Source: Pseudomonadales bacterium
GTDB taxonomy: Bacteria; Pseudomonadota; Gammaproteobacteria; Pseudomonadales; IMCC2047
Direction: 5' to 3'
Length of the DNA stretch: 64,000 bases
NCBI GenBank assembly: GCA_024234615.1
Contig: JACKNY010000001.1
Coordinates: 896,501 to 960,500 of the forward strand
A program made the translations under genes and the position numbers. The notes under the pieces were generated by a model that worked only from the letters and a program-made list of their open reading frames with translations, did not search any database and was not told where the DNA came from. Of the stretch, positions 27,441 to 37,400 are shown piece by piece. Numbering within the stretch: the first letter of the stretch is position 1; each line of letters opens with the position of its first letter.

Positions 27441-29774
27441 ATGAATAGACTTCGAACAATACCCCTGTGTTTACTCTTGGCGCTGACGCTTTTAGGTCAG
27501 CAAGCATTCGCCGAGCAATTTAAGGTGGCGGACATTCGTATAGAAGGTCTGCAGCGCGTATCGGCAGGAACCCTATTCCGCGCATTTCCGATCAGCTTAG
27601 GGGATGTGGTGGATGAAGATGCCCTGGTGGAAGCAACACGTAGCCTCTTTAAGACAGGCTTTTTTAACGATATTCAAATCGGTCGTGATGGCGATGTCTT
27701 GGTAGTGACTGTGGTCGAGCGTCCTTCGATCAGTAGTATAGAAATTGACGGTAACAAAGCGATTAAGACCGAAGATCTGAAGGATGGTTTGCGTCAAGCC
27801 GGTTTGGATGAGGGTGAAATATTTCAGCGCGCAACCCTGGAAGGTTTGGAACAGGAGCTGACGCGTCAATATATTTCACAGGGCCGCTACGGTGTTGAAA
27901 TTGAAACTGATGTTGAAAACCAGCCGCGTAACCGGGTGGCGTTGTCCATCAATATTACGGAAGGCGCGCCCTCATCAATTAAACAAATTAATATTGTTGG
28001 CAACAGTGTCTATGATAATGATGAATTGCTTGATTTATTTGAGCTGCGTACCACCCATTGGCTGAGCTTTTATAAAAATGACGATAAATACTCGAAGGAG
28101 AAATTATCCGGTGACCTGGAGCGATTAAAGTCCAAATATCTCGACAATGGCTACATCAATTTTAATATTGAATCGACACAGGTATCCATTACGCCGGACA
28201 AATCGAATGTCTATATTACCGTCAATATTGTCGAGGGTGAGAAATTTACCATCGGCGAAGTTGATTTTGCGGGAGACTTAGTGCTCGATGAAGAAGAACT
28301 GAATAAGTATGTGCTCGTAAAAAGCGGCAATATTTTTTCTAACGAACTGCTAACGGCAACGACGGAAGCGCTGACCAATCGTCTGGGTAATGAAGGCTAC
28401 ACCTTTGCTAACGTCAATGGGATTCCGCAGCCGAAAGAAGATGGAATTGTGGATGTCAGCATCTTTATTGATCCCGGTAAACGGGCTTATGTGCGACGTG
28501 TTAATTTTAGAGGGAATACTAAAACTGTTGACGAAGTACTGCGGCGAGAAATGCGGCAAATGGAGTCTGGTTGGGCCTCGAATCGGCAGATTGAGCTATC
28601 AAAATTGCGTCTTGAGCGATTAGGGTTTTTCAAAGAGGTCAATGTTGAAACGCCCAAGGTGGCAGGGACTGAAGATCAAATTGATGTCGATTATTCGGTT
28701 GAAGAACAACCTTCAGGCAGTGTCACTGCAAGTTTAGGCTTCGCCCAGGGCCGTGGCTTGATTTTAGGTGCTGGTGTGAGCCAGAATAACTTTTTGGGTA
28801 CGGGCAAGCGAGTCTCCATTGGCTTAAATCGATCACGCTTTCAGACCGCGTATAACTTTTCCTATTTAGACCCCTATTACACGGTTGATGGTGTAACCCG
28901 TGGCTTCAATATGTTCTATCGGGAGCTGGATTATGACGAAGATAACATCGCCAGCTTTACTACAGACTCCTATGGCGGTGGTGTTTCCTTTGGCTACCCA
29001 ATTTCCGAAACTCAATCTATTTCGTTCAACTTTGGTTATGAAGCCACCGATATAACCGAGGGGGTATTTCCGGCACTGGAAATCTCGGAGTTTTTATCGG
29101 AGGAAGGCGAGAATTATAATGAGTTTCTGTTCACCGCGTCCTGGCGCCAGTCGCGTTTAAATCGAGGTGTTTTTGCAACGCGCGGTAGTTCTCAGGGATT
29201 ATCATTGGAGTTGGCGGTTCCCGGTAGTGATCTAACCTATTATAAGCTTACCTATAAAGGACAGATATTTTTCCCATTAACTCGCTCCCTCACGTTGCGG
29301 CTACGCTCTGATTTAGGTTATGGGGACTCATACGGCGACACCAATACGCTACCCTTTTATAAACACTTTTTTGCCGGCGGCTTTGATTCAATTCGTGGCT
29401 TTAAAAATAATGAGCTTGGGCCACGCAGTACGCCAAACCCAATCAACCCTGATCGAGATCAGGACCCCTTTGGTGGTAATCTATTGGTCACCGGTGGCTT
29501 GGATATTATCTTTCCGCTGCCTTTCTTAAAGGATCAGCGGTCCGTGCAGTCTTCGATATTTGTAGATGCGGGTAACGTTTTTAATACTGAATGTCCGTCA
29601 GTTAGTACGAGTTGTCTGGATTTTGATGTAAGTGAAATTCGCTATTCGGTGGGGCTCGGCGCGACCTGGTTATCTGGTTTTGGGCCGCTCACCTTTAGCA
29701 TTGCTCAGGCCTTTAATGAAGGGCCATTGGATGATACAGAGTTTTTCCAATTTTCTTTTGGTAAGACTTTTTAA
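27441..29774 (+). CDS. bamA: Outer-membrane beta-barrel assembly protein BamA
   Basis: A 777-residue BamA, the core of the machinery that folds beta-barrel proteins into the outer membrane. It has a signal peptide (LCLLLALTLLGQQAFA-EQF), five POTRA domains (about residues 25-420) and a 16-strand barrel with the family motif GGFDSIRGFKNNELGPR near residue 645. The C-terminal residue is Phe (FQFSFGKTF), the outer-membrane sorting signal. It sits between rseP and skp as in most gammaproteobacteria. Confidence 0.98.
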   Translation: MNRLRTIPLCLLLALTLLGQQAFAEQFKVADIRIEGLQRVSAGTLFRAFPISLGDVVDEDALVEATRSLFKTGFFNDIQIGRDGDVLVVTVVERPSISSIEIDGNKAIKTEDLKDGLRQAGLDEGEIFQRATLEGLEQELTRQYISQGRYGVEIETDVENQPRNRVALSINITEGAPSSIKQINIVGNSVYDNDELLDLFELRTTHWLSFYKNDDKYSKEKLSGDLERLKSKYLDNGYINFNIESTQVSITPDKSNVYITVNIVEGEKFTIGEVDFAGDLVLDEEELNKYVLVKSGNIFSNELLTATTEALTNRLGNEGYTFANVNGIPQPKEDGIVDVSIFIDPGKRAYVRRVNFRGNTKTVDEVLRREMRQMESGWASNRQIELSKLRLERLGFFKEVNVETPKVAGTEDQIDVDYSVEEQPSGSVTASLGFAQGRGLILGAGVSQNNFLGTGKRVSIGLNRSRFQTAYNFSYLDPYYTVDGVTRGFNMFYRELDYDEDNIASFTTDSYGGGVSFGYPISETQSISFNFGYEATDITEGVFPALEISEFLSEEGENYNEFLFTASWRQSRLNRGVFATRGSSQGLSLELAVPGSDLTYYKLTYKGQIFFPLTRSLTLRLRSDLGYGDSYGDTNTLPFYKHFFAGGFDSIRGFKNNELGPRSTPNPINPDRDQDPFGGNLLVTGGLDIIFPLPFLKDQRSVQSSIFVDAGNVFNTECPSVSTSCLDFDVSEIRYSVGLGATWLSGFGPLTFSIAQAFNEGPLDDTEFFQFSFGKTF

Positions 29775-29826
29775 TTGTTAGATTATCGAAAACATTTTGT
29801 AATTGACCATTAAGGGGAACAAAAGA

Positions 29827-30330
29827 GTGAAGAAAGTACTGGTTGGATTATTTCTTAGCGGGTTATTCGCCGGATCAATGGCGATGGCAGAGGCTAAAAT
29901 TGCAGTTATTGACGTGCAGACGGCAATTTTAAGTTCTGAGGAAGCGAAAGAAAAAATTGCAGAGTTGAAGAAGCAATATGCGCCGGATCAAAATGAACTT
30001 AAGAATCTAGCCGAGCAAATTCAAAAGCTACAGGCTAAAATTGAGCAGGATGCAGCGGTCATGAGCGAAAGCGAGAAGAAGAAGCTCGGCAAGGATATTG
30101 AAGATAAGGCCGTTGATTATCAATTTAACCTGAAAAAACTACAGAAATCGCAAAATGAAAGCCAGCAAGAGTTGTTAGCAGAGCTTGGCCCGAAATTAGA
30201 GGAAGCGATTCAAGCCGTTATCAAAGAAGGTGACTACGGACTTATATTGGAACGTCGGGCGTTAATTTTTGCCAAGCCAGAGTACGATATTACTAAGAAA
30301 GTTACCGAGAAACTAAACCTGAAACGCTAG
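29827..30330 (+). CDS. skp: Periplasmic chaperone Skp/OmpH
   Basis: A 167-residue Skp, a trimeric jellyfish-shaped chaperone carrying unfolded outer-membrane proteins to BamA. The signal peptide is VKKVLVGLFLSGLFAGSMAM with cleavage before AEAKIAVIDVQ, followed by a charged coiled-coil arm (SEEAKEKIAELKKQY and on). The start is taken as GTG at 29827, with AAGGGG ten bases before it. A TTG eight codons upstream would put the charged segment TIKGNKR in front of the signal and is less likely. Confidence 0.93.
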   Translation: MKKVLVGLFLSGLFAGSMAMAEAKIAVIDVQTAILSSEEAKEKIAELKKQYAPDQNELKNLAEQIQKLQAKIEQDAAVMSESEKKKLGKDIEDKAVDYQFNLKKLQKSQNESQQELLAELGPKLEEAIQAVIKEGDYGLILERRALIFAKPEYDITKKVTEKLNLKR

Positions 30331-30342
30331 TGTTGGGAGCTT

Positions 30343-31380
30343 ATGAGGGGGAATTCCAGTTATTTGCTGGGCGACTTGGCGACCTACATTGATGCCGAGC
30401 TAAAGGGAGATCCGCAGTGCGAGATTGTTGGCATAGCGGGTTTGTCGGAAGCGCGCAAAGGTCAAATAAGTTTCCTGTCGGACTCGATGTATGAACCAGA
30501 TCTGACTGATACCCAGGCTTCCGCGGTTATTCTTGAGCCGCAATATGCAGACCAAGTGAGCAATGCCTTAATTTCGAGCAACCCTTATTTAGGGTTCGCC
30601 AAAGTTTCACAGCTATTTGAAAACCGACCAATGCCGCGTTCAGGCATTCATAGTAGCGCTATAATTGCCGATAGTGCGCAGATTCATGAGAGTGTTTCCG
30701 TCGGGCCGCATGCGGTTATTGCTGATGAGGTTATGATTGGAGAAGGAGTTGAGCTGGGGGCTGGGAGCTGTATTGGCGTTGGTTCTCGTATTGGCAAAGG
30801 TTCGCGCATTGCCGCAAATGTGACGATCCATCACCGTGTGGTAATTGGAGAGGATGTTATTATTCACAGTGGCGTCGTGATTGGTGCCGATGGATTTGGA
30901 TTTGCCCATGATGGCGAGCAGTGGGTGAAGATTGCTCAGTTAGGTGGAGTGCAGATTGGTAATCGTGTGGAAATTGGTGCTAACACCACGGTGGATCGAG
31001 GCGCGCTAGCTGACACAATTATTGAGGAAGGTGTCAAAATTGACAACCAGGTGATGGTTGCTCATAACGTTAAAATCGGGGCGCACACCGCGATAGCCGC
31101 CTGTGTCGGTATTTCGGGTAGTACTGAAATAGGCCGTAACTGTACTTTGGCCGGTGGTGTGGGTTTGGTCGGGCACATTAAACTAGCAGACCGGGTGCAT
31201 GTGACGGGTATGACCATGGTGACAAAATCCATCGATCAAGCCGGAAGTTACTCATCCGGCACCGCAATGATGCCGACCGGTCTTTGGCGAAAAAATTCAG
31301 TGCGGATAAAACATTTGGATGAATTAAGCAAACGCATCAGAGAGCTGGAAAAGCAGCTAAAGGATTTGAAGAGCAATTAG
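30343..31380 (+). CDS. lpxD: UDP-3-O-(3-hydroxyacyl)glucosamine N-acyltransferase
   Basis: A 345-residue LpxD, the third step of lipid A synthesis, adding the N-linked hydroxyacyl chain from acyl-ACP. An N-terminal uridine-binding domain (ISFLSDSMYEPDL) is followed by the left-handed beta-helix of hexapeptide repeats (GVVIGADGFGFAHDGEQW, VEIGANTTVDRGALADT) including the catalytic His region AHNVKIGAHTAIAA, and a C-terminal helix (IRELEKQLKDLK). It starts 12 bases after skp and is followed two bases later by fabZ. Confidence 0.97.
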   Translation: MRGNSSYLLGDLATYIDAELKGDPQCEIVGIAGLSEARKGQISFLSDSMYEPDLTDTQASAVILEPQYADQVSNALISSNPYLGFAKVSQLFENRPMPRSGIHSSAIIADSAQIHESVSVGPHAVIADEVMIGEGVELGAGSCIGVGSRIGKGSRIAANVTIHHRVVIGEDVIIHSGVVIGADGFGFAHDGEQWVKIAQLGGVQIGNRVEIGANTTVDRGALADTIIEEGVKIDNQVMVAHNVKIGAHTAIAACVGISGSTEIGRNCTLAGGVGLVGHIKLADRVHVTGMTMVTKSIDQAGSYSSGTAMMPTGLWRKNSVRIKHLDELSKRIRELEKQLKDLKSN

Positions 31381-31382
31381 AT

Positions 31383-31826
31383 ATGATGAATATCAATGAA
31401 ATTCGAGAATATTTACCGCACCGGTACCCCTTTCTTTTGGTGGATCGTGTGGTTGAGTTGGAATTGGGAAAGTCCATTCTCGCTTACAAAAATGTAACGG
31501 TAAATGAAGATTTTTTTAATGGACATTTTCCTGATTTTCCAGTGATGCCGGGTGTGTTGATAATTGAGGCCATGGCACAGGCGGCGGGTATTCTGGGCTT
31601 TAAAACAGTGGGCAAAAAACCAGCTGACGGCTCTATTTATTACTTTGTAGGTACCGAAAAACTACGGTTTAAACGACCGGTGCAACCGGGAGATCGGCTG
31701 CAGCTCGAAGCCAGGGTGCTTGCCGAAAAACGTGGGATTTGGAAGTTTGATTGTAAGGCTTCTGTGGATGGCGAGATGGTGTGTTCAGGCGTAATTATTT
31801 GTGCAGATAGGGAAAGACAATATTGA
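31383..31826 (+). CDS. fabZ: 3-hydroxyacyl-ACP dehydratase FabZ
   Basis: A 147-residue hot-dog-fold dehydratase of type II fatty acid synthesis. The catalytic segment is NGHFPDFPVMPGVLIIEAMA, with the His and Glu pair at the usual spacing, and the first block is LPHRYPFLLVDRV. Two Met codons in a row (31383, 31386) are possible starts. Its TGA overlaps the TTG start of lpxA (TTGA at 31823-31826). FabZ and the Lpx enzymes compete for 3-hydroxyacyl-ACP, which is why they are commonly clustered. Confidence 0.97.
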   Translation: MMNINEIREYLPHRYPFLLVDRVVELELGKSILAYKNVTVNEDFFNGHFPDFPVMPGVLIIEAMAQAAGILGFKTVGKKPADGSIYYFVGTEKLRFKRPVQPGDRLQLEARVLAEKRGIWKFDCKASVDGEMVCSGVIICADRERQY

Positions 31827-32593
31827 TTAATAGCGCTGCTCTAATTGATCCCAAAGCGTCATTGGGAGAAGGGGTTTCAGTCGGGCCTTGGAGTATTATC
31901 GGTCCTGATGTGGCGGTGGGAGAAGGTACTCAGATTGGCCCACATGTAATTCTTAAAGGGCCAACCCGGATCGGGCGAAATAACAAAATTTATCAGTTTT
32001 CCAGTATTGGCGAGGACTGCCAGGATAAAAAGTTTAACGGCGAACCGACCCGGCTGGAGATAGGTGATAATAATGTCATTCGAGAGGCTTGCACAATTCA
32101 CCGTGGCACAGTGCAGGATCAAGGTGTTACTCGCATAGGTAACGATAACTTACTGATGGTCAATGTGCATATCGCCCATGATGTGCTAGTGGGTGACCAC
32201 TGTATTATTGCGAATAATGCCGCGATAGCAGGGCATGTCCATATCGGTGATTACGCTGTGCTGGGCGGTTTCGCCGGAGTCCATCAATTCTGCCATATTG
32301 GCGCTCATAGCATGAGCGGTGTCGGGAGTGTTATTGTCAAAGATGTGCCCGCGTTTGTTACGGTGAGCGGCAACTCGGCAACTTCTCATGGTATTAACCT
32401 GGAAGGCCTGCGGCGGCGCGGGTTTTCCAAGCAGACTATTAGCGTCTTACAAAAAGCCTACAAAATTGTTTTTCGGCAGGGCTTGACGGTGAAAGATGCG
32501 ATGGCAAAAGTGCGGGAGCTGGATCACCAATGTAGAGAGCTGGAAATGTTTATTGAATCCATTATCTCCTCTTCACGCGGCGTGGTACGGTGA
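31823..32593 (+). CDS. lpxA: UDP-N-acetylglucosamine O-acyltransferase
   Basis: A 256-residue LpxA, the first committed step of lipid A synthesis. The beta-helix hexapeptides are clear (ASLGEGVSVGPWSIIGPDVA, GDYAVLGGFAGVHQFCHIG), followed by a C-terminal helical domain (GLRRRGFSKQTISVLQKAYK). The start is TTG at 31823, because translation from it gives INSAALIDPKASL, the family N-terminus, and it overlaps the fabZ stop. No ATG fits. Confidence 0.96.
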   Translation: MINSAALIDPKASLGEGVSVGPWSIIGPDVAVGEGTQIGPHVILKGPTRIGRNNKIYQFSSIGEDCQDKKFNGEPTRLEIGDNNVIREACTIHRGTVQDQGVTRIGNDNLLMVNVHIAHDVLVGDHCIIANNAAIAGHVHIGDYAVLGGFAGVHQFCHIGAHSMSGVGSVIVKDVPAFVTVSGNSATSHGINLEGLRRRGFSKQTISVLQKAYKIVFRQGLTVKDAMAKVRELDHQCRELEMFIESIISSSRGVVR

Positions 32594-32655
32594 TTGTCGG
32601 AAGGGTTAAGACATTTCCGAGCAAAGCATGTTGTTATTTTTTGTCATTCCTTTAA

Positions 32656-33828
32656 TTGAGATTCATTGAGAGGTTTTCTGAGATATTGAAACCGCTGCGC
32701 ATTGGCATTGTCGCCGGAGAAGTTTCAGGAGATATCTTAGGCGCCAGCTTGATAGCGGCGATTAAGCGTCGCTATCCTGATGCAATATTTGAAGGGATTG
32801 GCGGGCAACGTATGATCGCACAGGGATGTAATTCATTTGTGCCAATGGAGCGCCTTTCTGTCATGGGCTTGGTCGAAGTCCTTGGTCGTTTATTCGAATT
32901 ATTGAGAATACGTCGACAGCTGCGTCAGTACTTTATCGATAACCCTCCCGATTTATTTATTGGCATTGATGCACCTGATTTTACACTAGCACTGGAAAAG
33001 CAGTTGAAAGCGGCCGATATCAAGACTGTCCATTATGTTAGTCCCCAGATTTGGGCTTGGCGGCAAGGACGGGTGAAGCATATCGCGCAGTGTGCGGATA
33101 TGATTCTTGCGCTCTTTCCCTTTGAGCAGGAATTCTATCGACGACATCAGCTGGGCGTTAAATTTGTAGGCCATCCTTTAGCGGACGAGATTCCACTAGA
33201 AACCCCGAAGCAGCCAGCGCGCGACTGCTTTTCACTATCTCCGCAAGACCGGGTGCTCGCGCTATTGCCGGGTAGTCGCATGAGTGAGATCAAAAAGTTG
33301 GCGCAGACTTTTTTGGCTACCGCTGTCTGTGTGCAACAGAAAATCTTAGATTGCAAAATCCTTGTGGCGGCGGCCAACCCCCAGATTGCCGACGCCATGA
33401 GCGCTGAATTAAAGGCCTTTTCTGATTTGGAATCGATACAGATTATTGTGGGTGACGCCAGGAATGTGATGTCTGCAGCTGATGCGTTACTTGTGGCCTC
33501 CGGCACGGTTACTCTCGAAGCTACCCTAGTGAATCGACCGATGGTAGTGGCTTATAAAATGGCGCCTTTGACCTATGCCATCGCAACAAAACTAGTGAAA
33601 ACGGACTATATTGCGTTGCCTAATTTGCTTGCCGACAAAGCATTGGTACCTGAATTTATTCAGCATGAGGCTACGCCGGAGAAGCTTTGCGATGCGCTAG
33701 TCCCATTGTTGGCTTCTGACGCAGTTTATCACCGGCAAACGGAAGCGTTTCTCGATATCCACCGACAACTCAGACAAAATGCGAGTGAAAAAGCGGCTCA
33801 GGCCGTGCTGGAGTTGCTGCAAAGATGA
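32656..33828 (+). CDS. lpxB: Lipid-A-disaccharide synthase
   Basis: LpxB (up to 390 residues) joins UDP-diacylglucosamine and lipid X to form the lipid A disaccharide. Family blocks are LRIGIVAGEVSGDILGASLI, IGIDAPDFTL, KTVHYVSPQIWAWRQGR and ALLPGSRMSEI. There is no in-frame ATG near the start. Candidate starts are TTG 32656 and TTG 32686; the second yields KPLRIGIVAGE directly, as in most LpxB proteins, and a GAGAGG lies 12 bases before it. The upstream start is listed; the true one is uncertain. The stop overlaps the rnhB ATG (ATGA). Confidence 0.95.
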   Translation: MRFIERFSEILKPLRIGIVAGEVSGDILGASLIAAIKRRYPDAIFEGIGGQRMIAQGCNSFVPMERLSVMGLVEVLGRLFELLRIRRQLRQYFIDNPPDLFIGIDAPDFTLALEKQLKAADIKTVHYVSPQIWAWRQGRVKHIAQCADMILALFPFEQEFYRRHQLGVKFVGHPLADEIPLETPKQPARDCFSLSPQDRVLALLPGSRMSEIKKLAQTFLATAVCVQQKILDCKILVAAANPQIADAMSAELKAFSDLESIQIIVGDARNVMSAADALLVASGTVTLEATLVNRPMVVAYKMAPLTYAIATKLVKTDYIALPNLLADKALVPEFIQHEATPEKLCDALVPLLASDAVYHRQTEAFLDIHRQLRQNASEKAAQAVLELLQR

Positions 33829-34433
33829 AAGGCAATGACGCGATAATAGCACGGGTTGCCGGGGTTGATGAGGTAGGTCGTGGCCCCTTAGCCGGAGCGG
33901 TAGTTGCCGCCGCCGTAATCTTGGATGAGAGCAGGCCCATTCAAGGACTGATGGATTCTAAAAAATTATCGGCAAAGAAACGCGAGACGTTGGCTGCTGA
34001 GATAAAAGAAAAAGCCCTATGCTGGTCGATTGCCCAGGCGGAAGTAGAAGAAATTGATCGTATCAATATTTTGCAGGCCAGCCTGCTGGCAATGCGACGG
34101 GCTGTGTTGGGGTTGACGATAGCGCCTGACCAAGTACTGGTGGACGGCAATCACTGTCCGCAATTGGAATATTCAGTTGAAGCCATTATAAAAGGCGATA
34201 CGCTAGTACCCGCTATCAGCGCGGCTTCGATTTTGGCCAAAGTGGAGCGCGACCGGGATATGTACGCTTTGGATGCGGTTTATCCGGGTTACGGGTTTGC
34301 CGTCCATAAAGGTTATCCGACAGCTGCACACTTGAAAGCACTGTCCTTACTCGGACCAACAGCCATTCACCGCCGCTCTTTTGCACCTGTAAAAAAATTA
34401 TTGATGACGCCTGAGCAGCTTAACATTATCTAA
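33825..34433 (+). CDS. rnhB: Ribonuclease HII
   Basis: A 202-residue RNase HII, which removes ribonucleotides from DNA. The catalytic motif is VAGVDEVGRGPLAGAVVAAA (Asp, Glu); VLVDGNHCPQ and AASILAKVERD provide the other acidic residues. Four-base overlap with lpxB and 23 bases to dnaE reproduce the classic lpxB-rnhB-dnaE order. Confidence 0.97.
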   Translation: MKGNDAIIARVAGVDEVGRGPLAGAVVAAAVILDESRPIQGLMDSKKLSAKKRETLAAEIKEKALCWSIAQAEVEEIDRINILQASLLAMRRAVLGLTIAPDQVLVDGNHCPQLEYSVEAIIKGDTLVPAISAASILAKVERDRDMYALDAVYPGYGFAVHKGYPTAAHLKALSLLGPTAIHRRSFAPVKKLLMTPEQLNII

Positions 34434-34456
34434 AAACATACAAAGCAAGTGAGTCT

Positions 34457-37400
34457 ATGACAGCAACCTTTATTCATCTGCGCAATCACACGGAGTTCTC
34501 ATTACGTGATGGTTTGCTGCGGGTGAATTCGATGGTGGACGCTGCGGTTGAAGACGGGATGCCAGCCATAGCGGTCACAGACCAGTCAAATTTATTTGCG
34601 TTGGTTAAATTTTATCGAGCAGCGATTAGCGCAGGTATTAAGCCTATCCTGGGTGCCGATCTTTGGCTAGAAAACCCACTCAATGAAGCGCAACCTGCGG
34701 TCTTTACTCTGCTGGCGCAAAACCGGGCTGGCTATGCGAATCTGACCAAACTGATTTCCCGGGCGCATTTAGAGGGGCAACGCCAAGGTTTGGCACTGAT
34801 TAAATTCGAATGGTTACGAGAGGCAAGCGAGGGTTTAATTGCGTTGTCGGGCGCCCGCCAAGGCGACATTGGACATGCGCTGCTATCGAATAACCCGCAG
34901 GTCGCGGAACAGTTGGTCAAGCAATGGATTCAATATTTTCCTGAGCGCTTTTATATTGAATTACAGCGTACCGGGCGTGAAGGTGAGCAGTCTTATTTGG
35001 AGCAGGCCATACGCTTGGCAGAAACCTATGATTTGCCTGTGGTTGCCACTAACGATACGCGGTTTCTCCACGCGGAGGATTTCGAGGCCCACGAAGCGCG
35101 TGTTTGTATACATGATGGCCGCACCTTAGATGATCCCCGTCGCGCCAGGCTTTATAGCGAACACCAGTACCTTAAATCCAGTGCGCAAATGGGTGAGCTG
35201 TTCCAAGATATTCCAGAGGCTATTGAGAACACTCTAGAAATCGCCAAACGTTGCAGTTTGGAAATCGAGCTGGGTGAAAATTATCTGCCTAATTATCCAG
35301 TGCCTGCGGGCATGACAATGGATGATTATTTTCGGAAACTGTCGTTTGATGGTTTAGCCAAACGGCTGAATAAATTGTTGGATAATTCAGCACCTGACTA
35401 CCAGGAGCAGCGTCAAGTCTATGTTGACCGTTTGAACTTTGAACTCGACATTATCACTCAAATGGGGTTTCCCGGCTATTTCCTGATCGTTATGGACTTC
35501 ATCAAATGGGCCAAACAAAATCAGGTGCCCGTTGGGCCGGGTCGAGGCTCAGGTGCTGGGTCTTTGGTAGCCTACTCACTGGACATTACCGACCTCGATC
35601 CGTTGGAATATGATTTGCTGTTCGAGCGCTTCCTTAACCCGGAACGTGTTTCAATGCCCGACTTCGATGTCGATTTCTGTATGGACGGCCGGGACAGGGT
35701 AATTGAATATGTCGCGGAAACTTACGGGCGTGATGCAGTGTCGCAAATTATTACTTTCGGCACCATGGCTGCCAAAGCGGTGGTGCGGGATGTGGCACGG
35801 GTGCAGGGTAAACCCTATGGCTTAGCGGATAAGCTATCGAAAATGATTCCCTTTGAGGTCGGTATGACCTTAAGTAAAGCGATGGAGCAGGAAAAGCCAT
35901 TGCGCGAATTCGTCGAGCAAAACGAGGAAGTAGCCGAAATCATGGAGATGGCCTTCAAGCTCGAAGGCATTACCCGAAATGTCGGCAAACATGCCGGTGG
36001 TGTGGTGATTGCCCCTACCCGGTTGACCGATTTTTCTCCGCTCTACTGTGATGAAACCGGTAGTAATCTAGTCACCCAGTTCGATAAAGACGATGTCGAG
36101 CGGGTAGGTTTGGTGAAGTTCGACTTTCTCGGTTTGCGAACTCTGACGATTATCGATTGGGCGGTGGCGAATGTAAACCGGTTGCGCGAAAAGGCAGGCG
36201 AACAGCGGCTGGACATTAGTAATATCGATCTCGAAGACGCTAAGGTATACAAATTGCTACAGGCGGCAAATACCACCGCCGTATTCCAGCTTGAATCGCG
36301 GGGTATGAAAGACCTGCTGCGTCGGTTGGAACCCAATACCTTTGAAGATATTATCGCCCTAGTAGCATTGTTCCGGCCCGGCCCGTTGCAGTCTGGCATG
36401 GTGGACGATTTTATCGCCCGTAAAAAAGGCAAGGCTGAACTTGCCTACCCGCATCCGCAGTATCAGCACGAATGTTTAAAGCCGGTGTTGGAGCCTTCTT
36501 ACGGTATTATCCTGTATCAGGAACAGGTGATGCAGATTGCTCAGACTATGGGTGGCTACACCCTTGGTGGTGCGGATTTGTTACGCCGGGCTATGGGCAA
36601 AAAGAAAGCCGAGGAAATGGCAAAACAGCGGCAGATATTTATGGAGGGCGCTGGCAAACAGGGCTTTGGTGAAGAATTAGCGCGTAATATTTTTGACCTG
36701 ATGGAAAAGTTTGCCGGTTATGGTTTTAATAAATCACACTCTGCCGCCTACGCGTTATTGTCCTATCAAACCGCCTGGCTGAAAACCTATTACCCCGCGC
36801 CCTTTATGGCCGCGGTGTTGTCTGCAGATATGCAAAATACCGATAAGGTAGTGATCCTGCTCGAAGATTGTCGGCAAATGGAATTACCTTTGGTGCTGCC
36901 TAACGTGAATGTTGGTGAATACCGTTTTACCGTCGATGAGAAAAACCAATTAGTCTACGGACTTGGCGCCATCAAAGGGTTGGGTGAAGGGCCGATTGAA
37001 TCCATTGTGCAGGCGCGCAATGAGGGCGGCCCCTTTACTGATCTGTTTGACTTCTGTGCACGGGTGGATTTGCGTAAAGTTAATCGACGTGCGTTGGAAG
37101 CCTTGATTCGTTCTGGTGCGATGGACGATATCGGGCTCCATCGTGCGGCCTTAATGGCTTGTCTTGAAGAGGCAATTAAGACGGCAGAGCAGCATAGTCA
37201 AAATAAGCAAAGTGGTATGACCGACCTGTTCGGTGGGCTACCTGGGGTCAATACAGCTCAGAGTCATGAAGAGATATATGCGGATTATCAGCACATTCGC
37301 TGCTGGACTGAAAAGGCTAGGCTGCTAGCTGAGAAAGAAACGCTCGGTTTGTACCTTAGAGGACATCCTATTGATGAATATGAAAAGGAACTGCGTTATA

